A stretch of 64,000 nucleotides of DNA from Burkholderia sp. S171 (GCF_009766085.1 NZ_LMUF01000030.1:373632-437631), one strand, 5' to 3'; positions 50,532 to 60,456 are shown, numbered from the stretch's first letter. The notes: generated from the sequence alone by a model not told the origin. Numbers and translations: made by a program.

Positions 50532-50844
50532 TCGATAAAACCTACCGATAAATTCTCATTGACCGTCAATGTTAATAATCATTTGTACCGAATTTTGATG
50601 TTTACGTTACGCAGGCTTCAATAAATACCTCAGCAAAAATTAAATAACGATATTAATCCGGGATCTTCTCTCCGCAGAGTCCAATAAGGATTAACATCAC
50701 TAAAATAAACCCGGCGGCGATAACGTCGTTATTACCTGTTTCTATCTCGCGAGACGGAAGGACACCCGGCGCAGATGGCCCAGGAAGCAGACTTGCAAAT
50801 CGCTCTTGTCCCGGCGGTTTGCAAGTGCTCGACAGGAGCCTCCA

Positions 50845-53800
50845 ATGACCATTAGAAAGCCGCCCATTGCCCGAATCATTTCATCCCCGGAACCCTTGCC
50901 GAGTCCTCATTTAGTCGATTTCCCAATTGTTGGTATTGGCGCGTCGGCGGGCGGAATCCAGGCGTTGATGCGTCTGCTCGAAGGTATGCCGGCGGACGGC
51001 GGCATGGCGTTTGTCGCCGTGCTGCATACCTCTCCGAATCACGCGAGTCATGCCGACACCTTGCTGCAACGCGCAGTCTCCATGCCGGTCGTGCAGGTCG
51101 TCGGCACCACACCAATCGAAAAGAATACGGTTTACCTGATTTCACCGTCGAACGATTTATCGCTCGCGGAGGGCTGTCTTCATGTCGCCCCGAGCGACCC
51201 CGCGCGACGTCGGCCGGTCGCAATCGACCTGTTCTTCCGGAGTCTGGCGGACGCGCACGGGGCACGCTCGATCAGCATCATCCTCTCGGGGATGGGCAGC
51301 GACGGCGCCATGGGCATTGCACGGATCAAGGAGCAGAACGGCATCAACATCGTGCAGGACCCGCTGGACGCGGAATACGACGAGATGCCGCGCAATGCGC
51401 TGGCAACCGGGTGCGTCGATATCGTGCTGTCTGTCGAGCGGATGCCCGCGCGCCTGATCGAGTTGCGCGACAACGCCCGCGCGATGAAAGCGCTGCACGC
51501 GGTTGACGACTCGCCGTTGAATGAGCCCGATGGCGGGTCCCACATTGAGCCAGCCGTCCCGAACGTTGATGTCGACGTGCTGCATGCATTACTGACCATC
51601 CTGCGTATCCGCACTGGCCATGACTTCCGGCACTACACGCGCGGCACGGTGATGCGGCGCATCGAACGGCGGCTGCAGGTGAACGGCGTAGCGGATCTCG
51701 CCGCATACAAGCGGTTTATCGAAACGCATCCTGAGGAAACGACTGCGCTTCTGAAAGACATGCTGATTGGTGTGACGAATTTTTTCCGCGATCGCAAATC
51801 GTTCGATGCCTTGGAGCAGCAGGTGCTGGCAAACCTCTTCACCGTGCGCCCGCTCGACGAGCCCGTGCGCGCGTGGTCGGCGGGGTGCTCGACGGGCGAG
51901 GAACCGTTCTCGCTGGCGATGCTGCTGAGCGAGCACGGGCCCGCCCACGGCAAATTTCCACTGATCCAGGTGTTTGCCACGGATGTCGACGCGAATGCGA
52001 TCGAGACGGCGCGCGCAGGCGTGTATGCCGGATCGATCGTGGCGGATGTATCGCCTGAGCGGCTGAGTCGGTTTTTTGTGAAACCCGGCGACCGTTTCCA
52101 GGTGAGCAAGGAATTACGTCAAAAAGTGGTGTTCGCTATCCACAACATCCTGAGCGATCCGCCGTTTTCGGGCATGGACCTGATCTCGTGCCGCAACCTG
52201 CTCATCTACCTCGATAGAACCGTGCAGCGCCAGGTGCTCGAGACGTTTCACTTCGCGCTGCGGCCGGGCGCGTTTTTGTTTCTCGGCGGCACGGAGTCCA
52301 TTGAGATTGCGAGCGACCTGTTCGAGCCAGTAGATGCGCGCAACCGCATTTACCGGTCGAAACGCGTTGGTATCCGCGTGGTTCCGCCGCTGCCGCTCGT
52401 GCGCCCCGCGATCTTCGATATCCCCAGGCCGCCGGGTTTGGGGCACGAGACGCCAGCGTCGCTGGCGGCGTTGCGTCAGCGCGTATTCGAGCGTTATGCG
52501 CCGCCTAACGTCACCGTCGACCGCGATGGCGTGATCCTGCATATGTCCGATCACGCGGGACGTTTCCTGCAGTACGTCAGCGATGAACCCTCGCGCAATC
52601 TGCTCACGCTCGTCAACCCGGAGTTGCGCGCGGAGTTGCGCAACGCGCTGCATCGCGTATTGCGCGACGGTGACAGCGTCGTGTCGCGGCGCGTGCGTTT
52701 TTCGCGCGGCGAGACGCGCTCGTTTGTGAATATATCGGCGCGGCTGTTCAAGGATGACGACAGTGGCGAAGACGTGATCGTCGTGTTCTTCGATGAAATC
52801 GAGAACGAGAACGAGATTGCCGCGCAACAGGACGTGCCCGCACACGATGCCCCCGCCGACGCCGACAAACTCATCGGTCTCGAACGCGACCTGCATCGCG
52901 CGCAGACGCAGATGCATTCGTCGATGGAAGATGCCAGTGCATTCGCCGAAGAGTTGATGGCGTCGAATGAAGAGTTGCAGGCGATCAACGAAGAACTGCG
53001 CTCGACTGGCGAGGAACTGGAAGCGGGAAAAGAAGAGCTGCAGTCGGTCAATGAAGAACTGGTCACGGTAAATTTCGCGCTCTCGGAAACTGTCGCCGAG
53101 ACGGCCAAGGCGAACGATGACCTGCGCAACCTGATCTCGTCCACCGGCATTCCGACGGTGTTCGTCGACCGCGAGATGCGCATCAAGCGATATACACCGC
53201 CGGCGGTCGCGCTCTTCAAGCTGATTGCGTCGGACATCGGGCGGCCGTTGCTGGATCTCACGCATCGGCTCGACTATCCGCAAATGGCCGACGATGCCCG
53301 CGCGGCCTTCAACACGCTCACGCTGACCGAGCGCGAGATCCGCTCGGATCGCGGCGAGTGGTTTCTTGCGCGGGTGCTGCCGTATCGCACGGCGGACGAT
53401 CAGATTGATGGAGCGGTCATCACGCTGATCGATATCACCGCGCGCCGGGCGGCCGAAGCGGCGGCGCGCAGCAGCGAAGAGCGCTTGCGGCTGGCGGCCG
53501 TTACCACGAACGACTACGCGATCATCGTGCTGGACATGGACGGGTTGATCGTCACGTGGAACGGCGGCGCGCAACGCATTTTTGGCTATGCGGAAAGTGA
53601 AGTGCGCGGCCAGCCGCTTGATCTCATCTTTCTTCCCGACGATCGCGAAACGCGCGTGCCTTTGCGCGAGCGTCAACGCGCCACGCAGGCCGGCCGTGTG
53701 GAAGACGAGCGCTGGCACTTGCGTTCCGACGGCACCGAGATCTATTGCAGCGGTGTCACCACGCCGATCGAGTCCGATCAGTTCCACGGTTACGCGAAGA

Positions 53801-55005
53801 TTGCTCGCGATGTCACCAATAAGACTGGCATCGAGAGCCAAAAGCAACTTGCACTGACGCTCGAACGTGCAATCCGTGCGCAGTCCGAAGCGACAAACCG
53901 GCTGAAGGACGAGTTCTTTGCAGTGTTGTCACATGAACTCAAGAATCCGCTCAACCTGATTCACGTGAAGGCCGAATTGCTCACGCGCATTCCCGATGTG
54001 CGGGACATTTCAAGCGTGCAGGACGCCGCCGATGCCATCCAGCGCGCCGTCGCGGGGCAGGCCAAGATCATCGACGACTTGCTCGACCTGTCGCGTGTGC
54101 GCACCGGCAAGCTCGCGCTACGGTTCGCGCCGGTGGAGGTCGCGTCCGTGCTGCAGGCCGTCGTGGCCGCGAGCGCGGCGGATGCGCAGGCGGGTGATAT
54201 CGAGTTGACGGTAGCGGGCGCCGATGCCGCCGTGATGATTCATGCCGATGCCGAGCGCGTCGAGCAAATGGTCTGGAATCTTGTGCGCAACGCGCTGAAA
54301 TTCACGCCGCATGGCGGGCGGGTGCGGATCGCTTTATCGCGGCAAGGCGGGTTTGTTTGCGTCGAGGTGGCGGACACGGGGCAGGGCATCGATCCCGTCT
54401 TCCTGCCACGTATCTTCGAGATGTTCAGCCAGGCCGATGGCGGCGGCCGTCGTGATCGAGGCGGTCTTGGGATTGGATTGTCGCTGGTGAAGCAACTCGC
54501 GGAGTTGCACGGCGGGCGTATTGAAGCGGAGTCGGCGGGGCAGGGGCAGGGGGCGCGCTTCCGGCTGTGGCTGCCGGAGAACGCGCCGTCGCTGCGGGTG
54601 GAAACCCCGCGTGAATACGTTGATCCGGGCATCTTGAGGGGCCTGCGCGTGTTGCTCGTCGATGACTCCATCGAAGCGTTAGAGGCGTTTCGAACGCTGC
54701 TTGAAATGGAGGGGGCGCAGGTGCGCGCCGAGCCGAGCGCGGAGCAGGCGCTTGAAGCGGTGGCGCAGCAGGAGTTCGATGTGGTGCTGTCCGATATCGG
54801 CATGCCGACCATGAACGGCTACGAGATGATCCAGCAGATGCGAACGGCACCGCGGACGGCGCGTCTGCCCGCCCTCGCGCTCACCGGATTTGGCCGTGAA
54901 CAGGATGTCGCCCGGGCGCTCGCTGCCGGGTTTAACGGTCATTTGAGCAAGCCGGTGTCGTTAAAGGGGCTGGTCGCGGCGATTGCGCAGAATTTGCGGA
55001 GGTGA
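50845..55005 (+). CDS. CheB-CheR-PAS-histidine kinase-receiver hybrid protein
   Basis: 1386-residue signalling protein. The ATG at 50845 has CAGGAG upstream. Order of domains: CheB methylesterase (about 25-210) with S34, H61 and D153 as the triad (GIGASAGG, VLHTSPNH, GMGSDGAMG); CheR methyltransferase (about 245-500) with RAWSAGCSTGEEPFSLAM at about 342-359; a coiled coil (674-765) of repeating EELxxxNEEL units; PAS near 765-870; second PAS near 885-1005; HisKA with H1030 in LSHELKNP; HATPase with N, G1 and G2 boxes; and a receiver with D1317 in LSDIGMP. Such proteins modify an unknown receptor or feed a phosphorelay. No chemotaxis or response-regulator gene lies nearby. Confidence 0.95.
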   Translation: MTIRKPPIARIISSPEPLPSPHLVDFPIVGIGASAGGIQALMRLLEGMPADGGMAFVAVLHTSPNHASHADTLLQRAVSMPVVQVVGTTPIEKNTVYLISPSNDLSLAEGCLHVAPSDPARRRPVAIDLFFRSLADAHGARSISIILSGMGSDGAMGIARIKEQNGINIVQDPLDAEYDEMPRNALATGCVDIVLSVERMPARLIELRDNARAMKALHAVDDSPLNEPDGGSHIEPAVPNVDVDVLHALLTILRIRTGHDFRHYTRGTVMRRIERRLQVNGVADLAAYKRFIETHPEETTALLKDMLIGVTNFFRDRKSFDALEQQVLANLFTVRPLDEPVRAWSAGCSTGEEPFSLAMLLSEHGPAHGKFPLIQVFATDVDANAIETARAGVYAGSIVADVSPERLSRFFVKPGDRFQVSKELRQKVVFAIHNILSDPPFSGMDLISCRNLLIYLDRTVQRQVLETFHFALRPGAFLFLGGTESIEIASDLFEPVDARNRIYRSKRVGIRVVPPLPLVRPAIFDIPRPPGLGHETPASLAALRQRVFERYAPPNVTVDRDGVILHMSDHAGRFLQYVSDEPSRNLLTLVNPELRAELRNALHRVLRDGDSVVSRRVRFSRGETRSFVNISARLFKDDDSGEDVIVVFFDEIENENEIAAQQDVPAHDAPADADKLIGLERDLHRAQTQMHSSMEDASAFAEELMASNEELQAINEELRSTGEELEAGKEELQSVNEELVTVNFALSETVAETAKANDDLRNLISSTGIPTVFVDREMRIKRYTPPAVALFKLIASDIGRPLLDLTHRLDYPQMADDARAAFNTLTLTEREIRSDRGEWFLARVLPYRTADDQIDGAVITLIDITARRAAEAAARSSEERLRLAAVTTNDYAIIVLDMDGLIVTWNGGAQRIFGYAESEVRGQPLDLIFLPDDRETRVPLRERQRATQAGRVEDERWHLRSDGTEIYCSGVTTPIESDQFHGYAKIARDVTNKTGIESQKQLALTLERAIRAQSEATNRLKDEFFAVLSHELKNPLNLIHVKAELLTRIPDVRDISSVQDAADAIQRAVAGQAKIIDDLLDLSRVRTGKLALRFAPVEVASVLQAVVAASAADAQAGDIELTVAGADAAVMIHADAERVEQMVWNLVRNALKFTPHGGRVRIALSRQGGFVCVEVADTGQGIDPVFLPRIFEMFSQADGGGRRDRGGLGIGLSLVKQLAELHGGRIEAESAGQGQGARFRLWLPENAPSLRVETPREYVDPGILRGLRVLLVDDSIEALEAFRTLLEMEGAQVRAEPSAEQALEAVAQQEFDVVLSDIGMPTMNGYEMIQQMRTAPRTARLPALALTGFGREQDVARALAAGFNGHLSKPVSLKGLVAAIAQNLRR

Positions 55006-55061
55006 GCAGGATAGGCGAAGATAAAGGTGCTTGCCGTCAGACCTCGGGGAGGGGCTTACGA

Positions 55062-55406
55062 ATGACTGGCATCCAATTTATCGAGCGCGACGGTCGTGCT
55101 GAATTCGCGGTCGTGCCGTTGATCGAGGATCTCGATGACGAAGCGCTTTTTGATCAAGCGAAAGCAGCCGACGATGGTTTCCACGTGCCAGCCGTTGTGC
55201 TTGATGCTGAATTGGCCGGCGCACACCCAATACGCGCTTGGCGCGAATATCGCAATCTCACTCAGGACGCATTGAGCGAAGCATCTGGCATTAGCAAGCC
55301 GTATTTGAGCCAGATCGAAAGCGGGAAGCGAAACGGCACCTTCAAAAAACTTTCTGCCATAGCCAAGGCGCTCTCTGTGCCCGTGGATATTCTTGCGCAG
55401 CAGTAG
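55062..55406 (+). CDS. Antitoxin-like protein with Cro/CI helix-turn-helix
   Basis: 114-residue protein. The ATG at 55062 follows GGGGAGGGG; the frame reaches back to 55002 without support. Residues 1-50 (MTGIQFIERDGRAEFAVVPL...) resemble the N-terminal part of prevent-host-death or RelB-type antitoxins, and residues 58-112 are an XRE helix-turn-helix (WREYRNLTQDALSEASGISKPYLSQIESGKRNG). Such proteins usually follow a RelE/HigB-type toxin gene. Here the upstream gene is the hybrid kinase, ending 56 bp earlier, and the downstream one is the convergent rng, so no toxin is adjacent. It may be an orphan antitoxin or a plain regulator. Confidence 0.8.
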   Translation: MTGIQFIERDGRAEFAVVPLIEDLDDEALFDQAKAADDGFHVPAVVLDAELAGAHPIRAWREYRNLTQDALSEASGISKPYLSQIESGKRNGTFKKLSAIAKALSVPVDILAQQ

Positions 55407-55426
55407 TGTTTTGTCGCGCCGAGCTC

Positions 55427-56896
55427 CTACATCAAAACAATATCGTACTGTTCCTGGCTCAGATTCGACTCAACCTGCAGCGAAACCGGCTTGCCGATAA
55501 AGTCCATCAGCATGGCCAGATGCTGCGACTCTTCCTCAAGAAACAAATCAATAACCTGCTGCGACGCCACCACGCGAAACTCGCGCGGATTGAACTGACG
55601 CGACTCACGCATGATCTCGCGCAGCACGTCGTAACACACGGTGCGCGGCGTCTTCACCTGGCCTTTGCCATCGCAGGTCGGGCACGGCTCGCACAGCACA
55701 TGCGCGAGTGATTCGCGCGTGCGTTTGCGGGTCATCTCAACCAGCCCCAACTGCGAAAAACCGTTCACCGTTACCCGCGTCCGATCTCGCGATAACGCCT
55801 TCTTCAACTCGCCCAAAACCTGATCGCGATGCTCGACGTTTTCCATATCGATGAAATCGATAATGATGATCCCGCCCAGATTGCGCAACCGCAGTTGCCG
55901 TGCAATGGTGTGCGCCGCTTCGAGATTGGTTTTAAAGATCGTATCGTCGAAATTACGGGCACCTACATAACCGCCCGTATTCACGTCGATGGTGGTCATT
56001 GCTTCGGTCTGGTCGATCATCAGATAACCGCCCGACTTTAGATCGACCCGGCGTGACAACGCCCGCTGAATTTCAGCTTCAATGTTGTACAGGTCGTAGA
56101 GCGGCCGTTCGCCCGCATAGTGATGCACGCGGGACGCCACAGCCGGCGTGAACTCGTTCGCGAAGTCGGCCAGCATCTGGTACGTCTCGCGCGAATCGAC
56201 CTGAATACGAGACGTCTCGTCGTTGACGAAATCGCGTAGCACGCGCTGTGCAAGATTGAGATCCTGATGCAGCAGTGAGGTCGGCGCGACTCGCGTCGCC
56301 TGCGCGACAATTGTCTGCCACGTCTTGCGCAAATAAGCGACATCGGCCGCAAGCTCTTCGCTCGATGCATCTTCCGCAATCGTCCGGACGATGTAGCCGC
56401 CTTTTTCGTCAACGGGAAGAACGGCCGTGAGCCTTGCCCGAATGGCCTCGCGTTCGGCCTCGCTGGCAATCTTCTGCGAGATCCCGATATGCGGCTCCTG
56501 CGGCAGATAGACCAGCGTGCGCCCCGCGATACTCACCTGCGTGGAAAGCCGCGCGCCCTTGGTGCCGATAGGATCCTTGACCACCTGCACCATCAGCGCC
56601 TGGCCTTCGAACACGATCTTCTCGATCGGCGTATGCGGCGCGTTCGAATGCGTTTCGCCGGCAATCCGCGGATGCCAGATATCCGCCACGTGCAGGAACG
56701 CTGCGCGCTCGAGCCCGATATCGATAAAGGCCGACTGCATGCCGGGCAGCACGCGCACGACCTTGCCGAGATACACATTGCCTACCCGTCCGCGCGACAA
56801 CGTGCGCTCGACGTGTAGCTCTTGCACCGCGCCTTGCTGAACGAGGGCAACGCGGGTTTCCTGCGGTGTGACGTTGATCAGGATTTCTTCGTTCAT
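55427..56896 (-). CDS. rng: Ribonuclease G
   Basis: 489-residue endoribonuclease, the same length as the E. coli enzyme, involved in 16S rRNA 5' maturation and mRNA decay. The start at 56896 (MNEEILINVTPQETRVA) is the standard family N-terminus. An S1 RNA-binding domain (about 35-125) contains GKVVRVLPGMQSAFIDIGLERAAFLHV; the catalytic DNase I-like part includes TIDVNTGGYVGARNFDDTIFKTNLEA and IIDFIDME with the two metal aspartates; CEPCPTCDGKG is the zinc-link. It starts 7 bp after the maf stop, so it is the end of the nadD-rsfS-rlmH-maf-rng run. It is convergent with the HTH gene. Confidence 0.96.
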   Translation of the reverse strand: MNEEILINVTPQETRVALVQQGAVQELHVERTLSRGRVGNVYLGKVVRVLPGMQSAFIDIGLERAAFLHVADIWHPRIAGETHSNAPHTPIEKIVFEGQALMVQVVKDPIGTKGARLSTQVSIAGRTLVYLPQEPHIGISQKIASEAEREAIRARLTAVLPVDEKGGYIVRTIAEDASSEELAADVAYLRKTWQTIVAQATRVAPTSLLHQDLNLAQRVLRDFVNDETSRIQVDSRETYQMLADFANEFTPAVASRVHHYAGERPLYDLYNIEAEIQRALSRRVDLKSGGYLMIDQTEAMTTIDVNTGGYVGARNFDDTIFKTNLEAAHTIARQLRLRNLGGIIIIDFIDMENVEHRDQVLGELKKALSRDRTRVTVNGFSQLGLVEMTRKRTRESLAHVLCEPCPTCDGKGQVKTPRTVCYDVLREIMRESRQFNPREFRVVASQQVIDLFLEEESQHLAMLMDFIGKPVSLQVESNLSQEQYDIVLM

Positions 56897-56903
56897 GGAC
56901 TGT

Positions 56904-57524
56904 TTAGAAGTCAACGCGCGCCACGCGCAGGAGTGCTGCTGTTTCGAAAAGAGGCAGGCCCATGATACCCGAATAGGACCCTTCAATCCGTTCGATAAAC
57001 GCCGCGGCACGTCCCTGAACGCCATATGCACCGGCCTTTCCGAGCGGTTCGCCCGTGGCCGCGTAACGCTGCAGTGCAGCACGCCCGACCGCGGCGAAGC
57101 GCACGAGCGAACGCGATAGAACCGGCGTGAGCAGAACGCCGTCGGCGTCAACCACGGCAAGCGCTGTCAGCACCTCGTGATCGCGTCCGGATAGCCGTTC
57201 GAGCATCGCGACGGCATGGTCCGCGTTGTCGGGCTTGCCCATGATCGCGCCATCCAGGGTGACGGTCGTATCGGCGACCAGGATGGGTGCCGCGCGATGA
57301 CCGCCCTTCAAGCAGCGGGCGTATGCCGCTTGCGCCTTTGCCGCGCAGACACGCAGAACATAGGCGTCGGCGGCCTCACCGGGCAACTCGGCTTCGAGCG
57401 CTTCAGCGTCTTCATCGGGACGTGGCAGCAGCAACTCGAAACGCACGCCGAGTTGCTGCAACAGGTCTTGCCGCCGAGGACTTTGCGACGCGAGATAAAC
57501 AAAAGGGAAGGTGGACGATGGCAT
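56904..57524 (-). CDS. maf: Maf-family nucleotide pyrophosphatase (YhdE-like)
   Basis: 206-residue house-cleaning enzyme that hydrolyses dTTP, UTP and modified nucleotides to monophosphates. [19 protein letters not shown] is the N-terminal phosphate-binding signature with Sx[22 protein letters not shown] contains the catalytic Asp of the ADT motif, and [31 protein letters not shown] ends the fold. The 69 bp gap from rlmH and 7 bp gap to rng place it in the operon. Members are also called septum-formation inhibitors. Confidence 0.95.
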   Translation of the reverse strand: MPSSTFPFVYLASQSPRRQDLLQQLGVRFELLLPRPDEDAEALEAELPGEAADAYVLRVCAAKAQAAYARCLKGGHRAAPILVADTTVTLDGAIMGKPDNADHAVAMLERLSGRDHEVLTALAVVDADGVLLTPVLSRSLVRFAAVGRAALQRYAATGEPLGKAGAYGVQGRAAAFIERIEGSYSGIMGLPLFETAALLRVARVDF

Positions 57525-57593
57525 GGTCGCGGATCTTGAAGGTCACGCGCCGGCTAGCCCCAAGCGTGGTTGTTCAACGCCCGACGCCACACC

Positions 57594-58064
57594 TTAAGCG
57601 CGATGATAGGGATGATTCTGCGTGATGCTCCACGCGCGATAAAGCTGTTCGGCCAGCAGCACGCGGACCATGCCGTGCGGCAGCGTGAGACTTGAAACAC
57701 GCAGCAGGACTTCGGCACGCGCCTTGACCTGCGGGTCGAGACCGTCGGCGCCACCGATCACGAACGCCACGTCGCGGCCTTCCTGCTGCCACTCCGGCAA
57801 TGCGCCGGCCAGTTGCATGGTGGTCCAGTCACGGCCGCGTTCATCGAGCGCGACAAGCCGCGCATTCTTGGGCAGCGCCGCCTCGATTCGCAGGCGTTCG
57901 GCGGCCATCACGCTCTCGGCGTTACGTCCCGATGAACGCTGTTCGGGTTTGATCTCCCGCAACTCGATGCGCAGCTCGGGCGGCATGCGTTTCGCATACT
58001 CGTCGAAGCCGGCCGCGATCCAGTCGGGCATCTTGTGGCCGACCGCAAGGATATGAAGTTTCAT
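57594..58064 (-). CDS. rlmH: 23S rRNA pseudouridine-1915 N3-methyltransferase
   Basis: 156-residue SPOUT methyltransferase that methylates pseudouridine 1915 in helix 69 of assembled ribosomes. [28 protein letters not shown] is the family start; [13 protein letters not shown] and [32 protein letters not shown] form the knotted AdoMet site and the conserved C-terminus. Length equals the E. coli enzyme plus one. rsfS, another ribosome factor, lies 84 bp upstream in the same unit. Confidence 0.97.
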   Translation of the reverse strand: MKLHILAVGHKMPDWIAAGFDEYAKRMPPELRIELREIKPEQRSSGRNAESVMAAERLRIEAALPKNARLVALDERGRDWTTMQLAGALPEWQQEGRDVAFVIGGADGLDPQVKARAEVLLRVSSLTLPHGMVRVLLAEQLYRAWSITQNHPYHRA

Positions 58065-58148
58065 GGCGACTGGGCAAAGCGCTTCACCCGCACTCTACGT
58101 TCGCGCTTTTACCTTGACGGCCAGCGCGACGTACGGGTGCGGCGAGCG

Positions 58149-58589
58149 TCAGCGGCGCGTGGTCTTGCGAGCCGGCTTAGCGGCCGGTTCGTCGTCTTCT
58201 TCGTCGTCCGACACACTTACCTGCGCGCCGCTGAAGCCACCCGAGCTTTGCAGCTTGACGCGCACGGGTTTGTCGCCCCAGACCTCTTCGAGGTTGTAGT
58301 ACTGGCGCAGCGCCGGTTGGAGGATGTGGACGACTGCGTCGCCGCAATCAACCAGTACCCACTCGCCGACTTCTTCGCCTTCGGTGCTGATGACGTCGCC
58401 GCCCAGCCCCTTGACCTTGTCGCGCACGCTGTTGGCGAGCGCCTTGGTCTGACGATTCGATGTGCCGCTCGCGACGATGACACGGTCGAAGAGGGCGGTC
58501 AGGTGGGTGGTGTTGAACACCTTGATGTCCTGCGCCTTGACGTCTTCAAGACCGTCGATGATCGCGCGTTGAAGCTTTGTGATTTCCAT
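58149..58589 (-). CDS. rsfS: Ribosomal silencing factor RsfS
   Basis: 146-residue protein that binds uL14 and blocks subunit joining under nutrient stress. The ATG at 58589 starts MEITKLQRAIIDGLEDVKAQDI, the family N-terminus; a longer frame to 58646 overlaps nadD and is less likely. VIVASGTSNRQTKALANSVRD and WVLVDCGDAVVHILQPALRQYYNLEEVWGD are signature stretches. A 30-residue acidic then basic tail (SDDEEDDEPAAKPARKTTRR) extends beyond the usual end. It starts 17 bp after the nadD stop. Confidence 0.96.
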   Translation of the reverse strand: MEITKLQRAIIDGLEDVKAQDIKVFNTTHLTALFDRVIVASGTSNRQTKALANSVRDKVKGLGGDVISTEGEEVGEWVLVDCGDAVVHILQPALRQYYNLEEVWGDKPVRVKLQSSGGFSGAQVSVSDDEEDDEPAAKPARKTTRR

Positions 58590-58606
58590 ATTTTTACCGA
58601 TGGTTT

Positions 58607-59329
58607 TTACCGCTGATACAAGTGGTGTTGAACAATATAGTCCCATACGGCGGACGGTACATGACTCTCGGCGTCGATCTCGCCCGCCGCGTGCGCCCGC
58701 AGGCGTTCTCCCAACTGCTCGCGGATCCCGGTTGCCGACACTTCCAGCTCCAGCGCGGAATCAATCAGCAGATGGCCGTGCGGCGTGGCTTGCAGCACCT
58801 CAGCCGGGGCGCTGCGCGCGGCAATCTCCGTGGCGACGGCGGGTGAAACCGTTGAAACGTCAAATCCAGCACGGGTTTCTACGCACACGTGCGCAAACTC
58901 GAACAGGCTTTTCCAGTCTCGCCATGAATCCAGGTGGACGAGCTGGTCAGCGCCAATTAACAGTGACAGCGACGCGTCCGCACCTTCCCGGGCGCGCCAG
59001 CGAGCCAGCGTCTCCACGGTATAGGTCGGGCCGTCGTGGTCGATTTCATCGGTGGCGACGATGACCTGCAACCCTTCTGCATGCAGCGAATCCGCCGCCG
59101 CGCGGGTCATGGCAAGCCGATGATGCGCCGCGGTGACATCCTTTTTCTGCCACGGCTGGCCGGCCGGCAACAGCACGAGTTCCGTCAGGTCGAGCAACTC
59201 GGCGAAACGGCGCGCAAGGGCCAGATGCGCATCGTGAATCGGATCGAACGTGCCGCCCAGCAAACCGACGCGTCGAGCACAAGGGAGGTTCGATTTCAGT
59301 GGACAATCCTCTTCGGGGACAGATTGCAA
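58607..59329 (-). CDS. nadD: Nicotinate-nucleotide adenylyltransferase
   Basis: 240-residue enzyme that makes deamido-NAD from nicotinate mononucleotide and ATP in NAD synthesis. [21 protein letters not shown] holds the GGTFDPxHxxH nucleotidyl-transferase motif, [11 protein letters not shown] the substrate loop and [10 protein letters not shown] the ISxTxIR-like motif. The start at 59329 gives an 18-residue lead before the domain; an alternative is not obvious. It belongs to the hemF-nadD-rsfS-rlmH-maf-rng run on minus, an order common in Burkholderia. Confidence 0.95.
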   Translation of the reverse strand: MQSVPEEDCPLKSNLPCARRVGLLGGTFDPIHDAHLALARRFAELLDLTELVLLPAGQPWQKKDVTAAHHRLAMTRAAADSLHAEGLQVIVATDEIDHDGPTYTVETLARWRAREGADASLSLLIGADQLVHLDSWRDWKSLFEFAHVCVETRAGFDVSTVSPAVATEIAARSAPAEVLQATPHGHLLIDSALELEVSATGIREQLGERLRAHAAGEIDAESHVPSAVWDYIVQHHLYQR

Positions 59330-59400
59330 CGGGTGCAGCGATCAGGTCTCATAGTCTGCCGCTTTCTTGCGGCTTCCTGCGCAGTTCTTTCGCGGTTCCT

Positions 59401-60324
59401 TTATAGCCACTCTCGTGCCACCAGGAAATCGGAGTAAAGCCTCGCTTCGGGCGTGCCCGGCTCCGGCTCCCAGTTGTAGCGCCACGTGACGGCCGGCGGC
59501 ATCGACATCAGGATGGATTCCGTACGGCCGCCGCTTTGCAGCCCAAACAGCGTACCGCGGTCGAAAACGAGGTTGAATTCCACGTACCGACCTCGCCGGT
59601 ACGTCTGGAATTCACGCTGCGCTTCGCCGTAAGGCGTGTCGCGCCGACGTTCGATGATCGGCAGATACGCGGCCAGGAAGCTGTCGCCGACTCTGCGCAT
59701 CATGGCGAACGATTCGTCGAAACCGGGTTCCGAGACGTCGTCGAAGAAAATTCCGCCGATTCCACGCGCTTCATTGCGATGCTTGAGATAAAAATACTCG
59801 TCGCACCATTTCTTGTACCGCGGATACAGATCCGTGCCGAAGGGTGCCAGTGCGTCCCGGCAGATGCCGTGAAAATGCCGTGCATCTTCCTCGTAGCCAT
59901 AATAAGGCGTGAGGTCCATGCCGCCGCCGAACCAGAACAGCGGGGGCTCACCCGCTTTTGTCGCGATCAGCAGGCGCACGTTCATGTGCACGGTAGGGCA
60001 GTGCGGATTGCGCGGATGCATCACAAGCGACACACCCATGGCCTCGAAACCGCGCCCGGCAAGTTGTGGGCGCGCGGCGCTCGCCGAGGCCGGCAAGGCG
60101 TCACCGGCTACATCGGAGAAACCAATGCCGCCGCGTTCGAAAAACTGGCCGCCTTCGAGAATCCGTGTGCTGCCGCCCCCGCGCAACCGTTCTTCCGGGC
60201 CACGCTGCCACGAATCGATAAGGAATTCGTTGCCGTCGAACGCGCCAAGCGTCTGCGCGATCTGCTTTTGCAAACCGGTCAGATAAGTGCGGACAGCTTG
60301 TACGTCGTAGGTTGGAGCGGTCAT
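59401..60324 (-). CDS. hemF: Oxygen-dependent coproporphyrinogen III oxidase
   Basis: 307-residue haem-synthesis enzyme that decarboxylates two propionates of coproporphyrinogen III using oxygen. I chose the ATG at 60324 ([15 protein letters not shown]); the upstream extension to 60462 runs into the purD terminator. [45 protein letters not shown] and [33 protein letters not shown] are family signatures, with the conserved His and Asp/Glu residues. It follows purD beyond a strong terminator and precedes nadD by 71 bp. Confidence 0.97.
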   Translation of the reverse strand: MTAPTYDVQAVRTYLTGLQKQIAQTLGAFDGNEFLIDSWQRGPEERLRGGGSTRILEGGQFFERGGIGFSDVAGDALPASASAARPQLAGRGFEAMGVSLVMHPRNPHCPTVHMNVRLLIATKAGEPPLFWFGGGMDLTPYYGYEEDARHFHGICRDALAPFGTDLYPRYKKWCDEYFYLKHRNEARGIGGIFFDDVSEPGFDESFAMMRRVGDSFLAAYLPIIERRRDTPYGEAQREFQTYRRGRYVEFNLVFDRGTLFGLQSGGRTESILMSMPPAVTWRYNWEPEPGTPEARLYSDFLVAREWL

Positions 60325-60416
60325 CGTGGACTGTTTTACGGCTTGCGGGAAAAGGGCCTGGAGTGGGGTGAACCTGGGTTCGGCCCAAAGTTGCCTGGCC
60401 CCGTACGCGTTCCTTC

Positions 60417-60456
60417 TAAAAACGCACTGCCGGACGCGAAGGTCCGGCAGTGCGTT
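60417..60456 (-). terminator. Strong intrinsic terminator of purD
   Basis: AACGCACTGCCGGAC (60421-60435) and GTCCGGCAGTGCGTT (60442-60456) form a perfect 15-bp stem with a 6-nt loop; on the minus strand a T run follows. Confidence 0.9.

Larger units (their letters stand above)
49307..50844. other. AT-rich 1.5 kb region between RND and hybrid kinase genes
   Basis: The composition, especially 49560-50800, is clearly richer in A and T than the rest of the window. Only one small gene (49859-50080) is supported. The region carries two perfect palindromes (49760-49769 and 50513-50531) and several TAAT/ATTA-rich runs such as 50560-50720 that could be promoters or nucleoid-protein sites. I see no transposase fragment, tRNA or phage gene. 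Confidence 0.6.

Noticed and set aside
52114..53847. 577-codon open frame on the minus strand opposite the hybrid kinase gene
   Set aside because: Arg/His/Gln-rich composition typical of an antisense frame in GC-rich coding DNA; no motif, while the plus strand encodes recognisable CheR/PAS domains.
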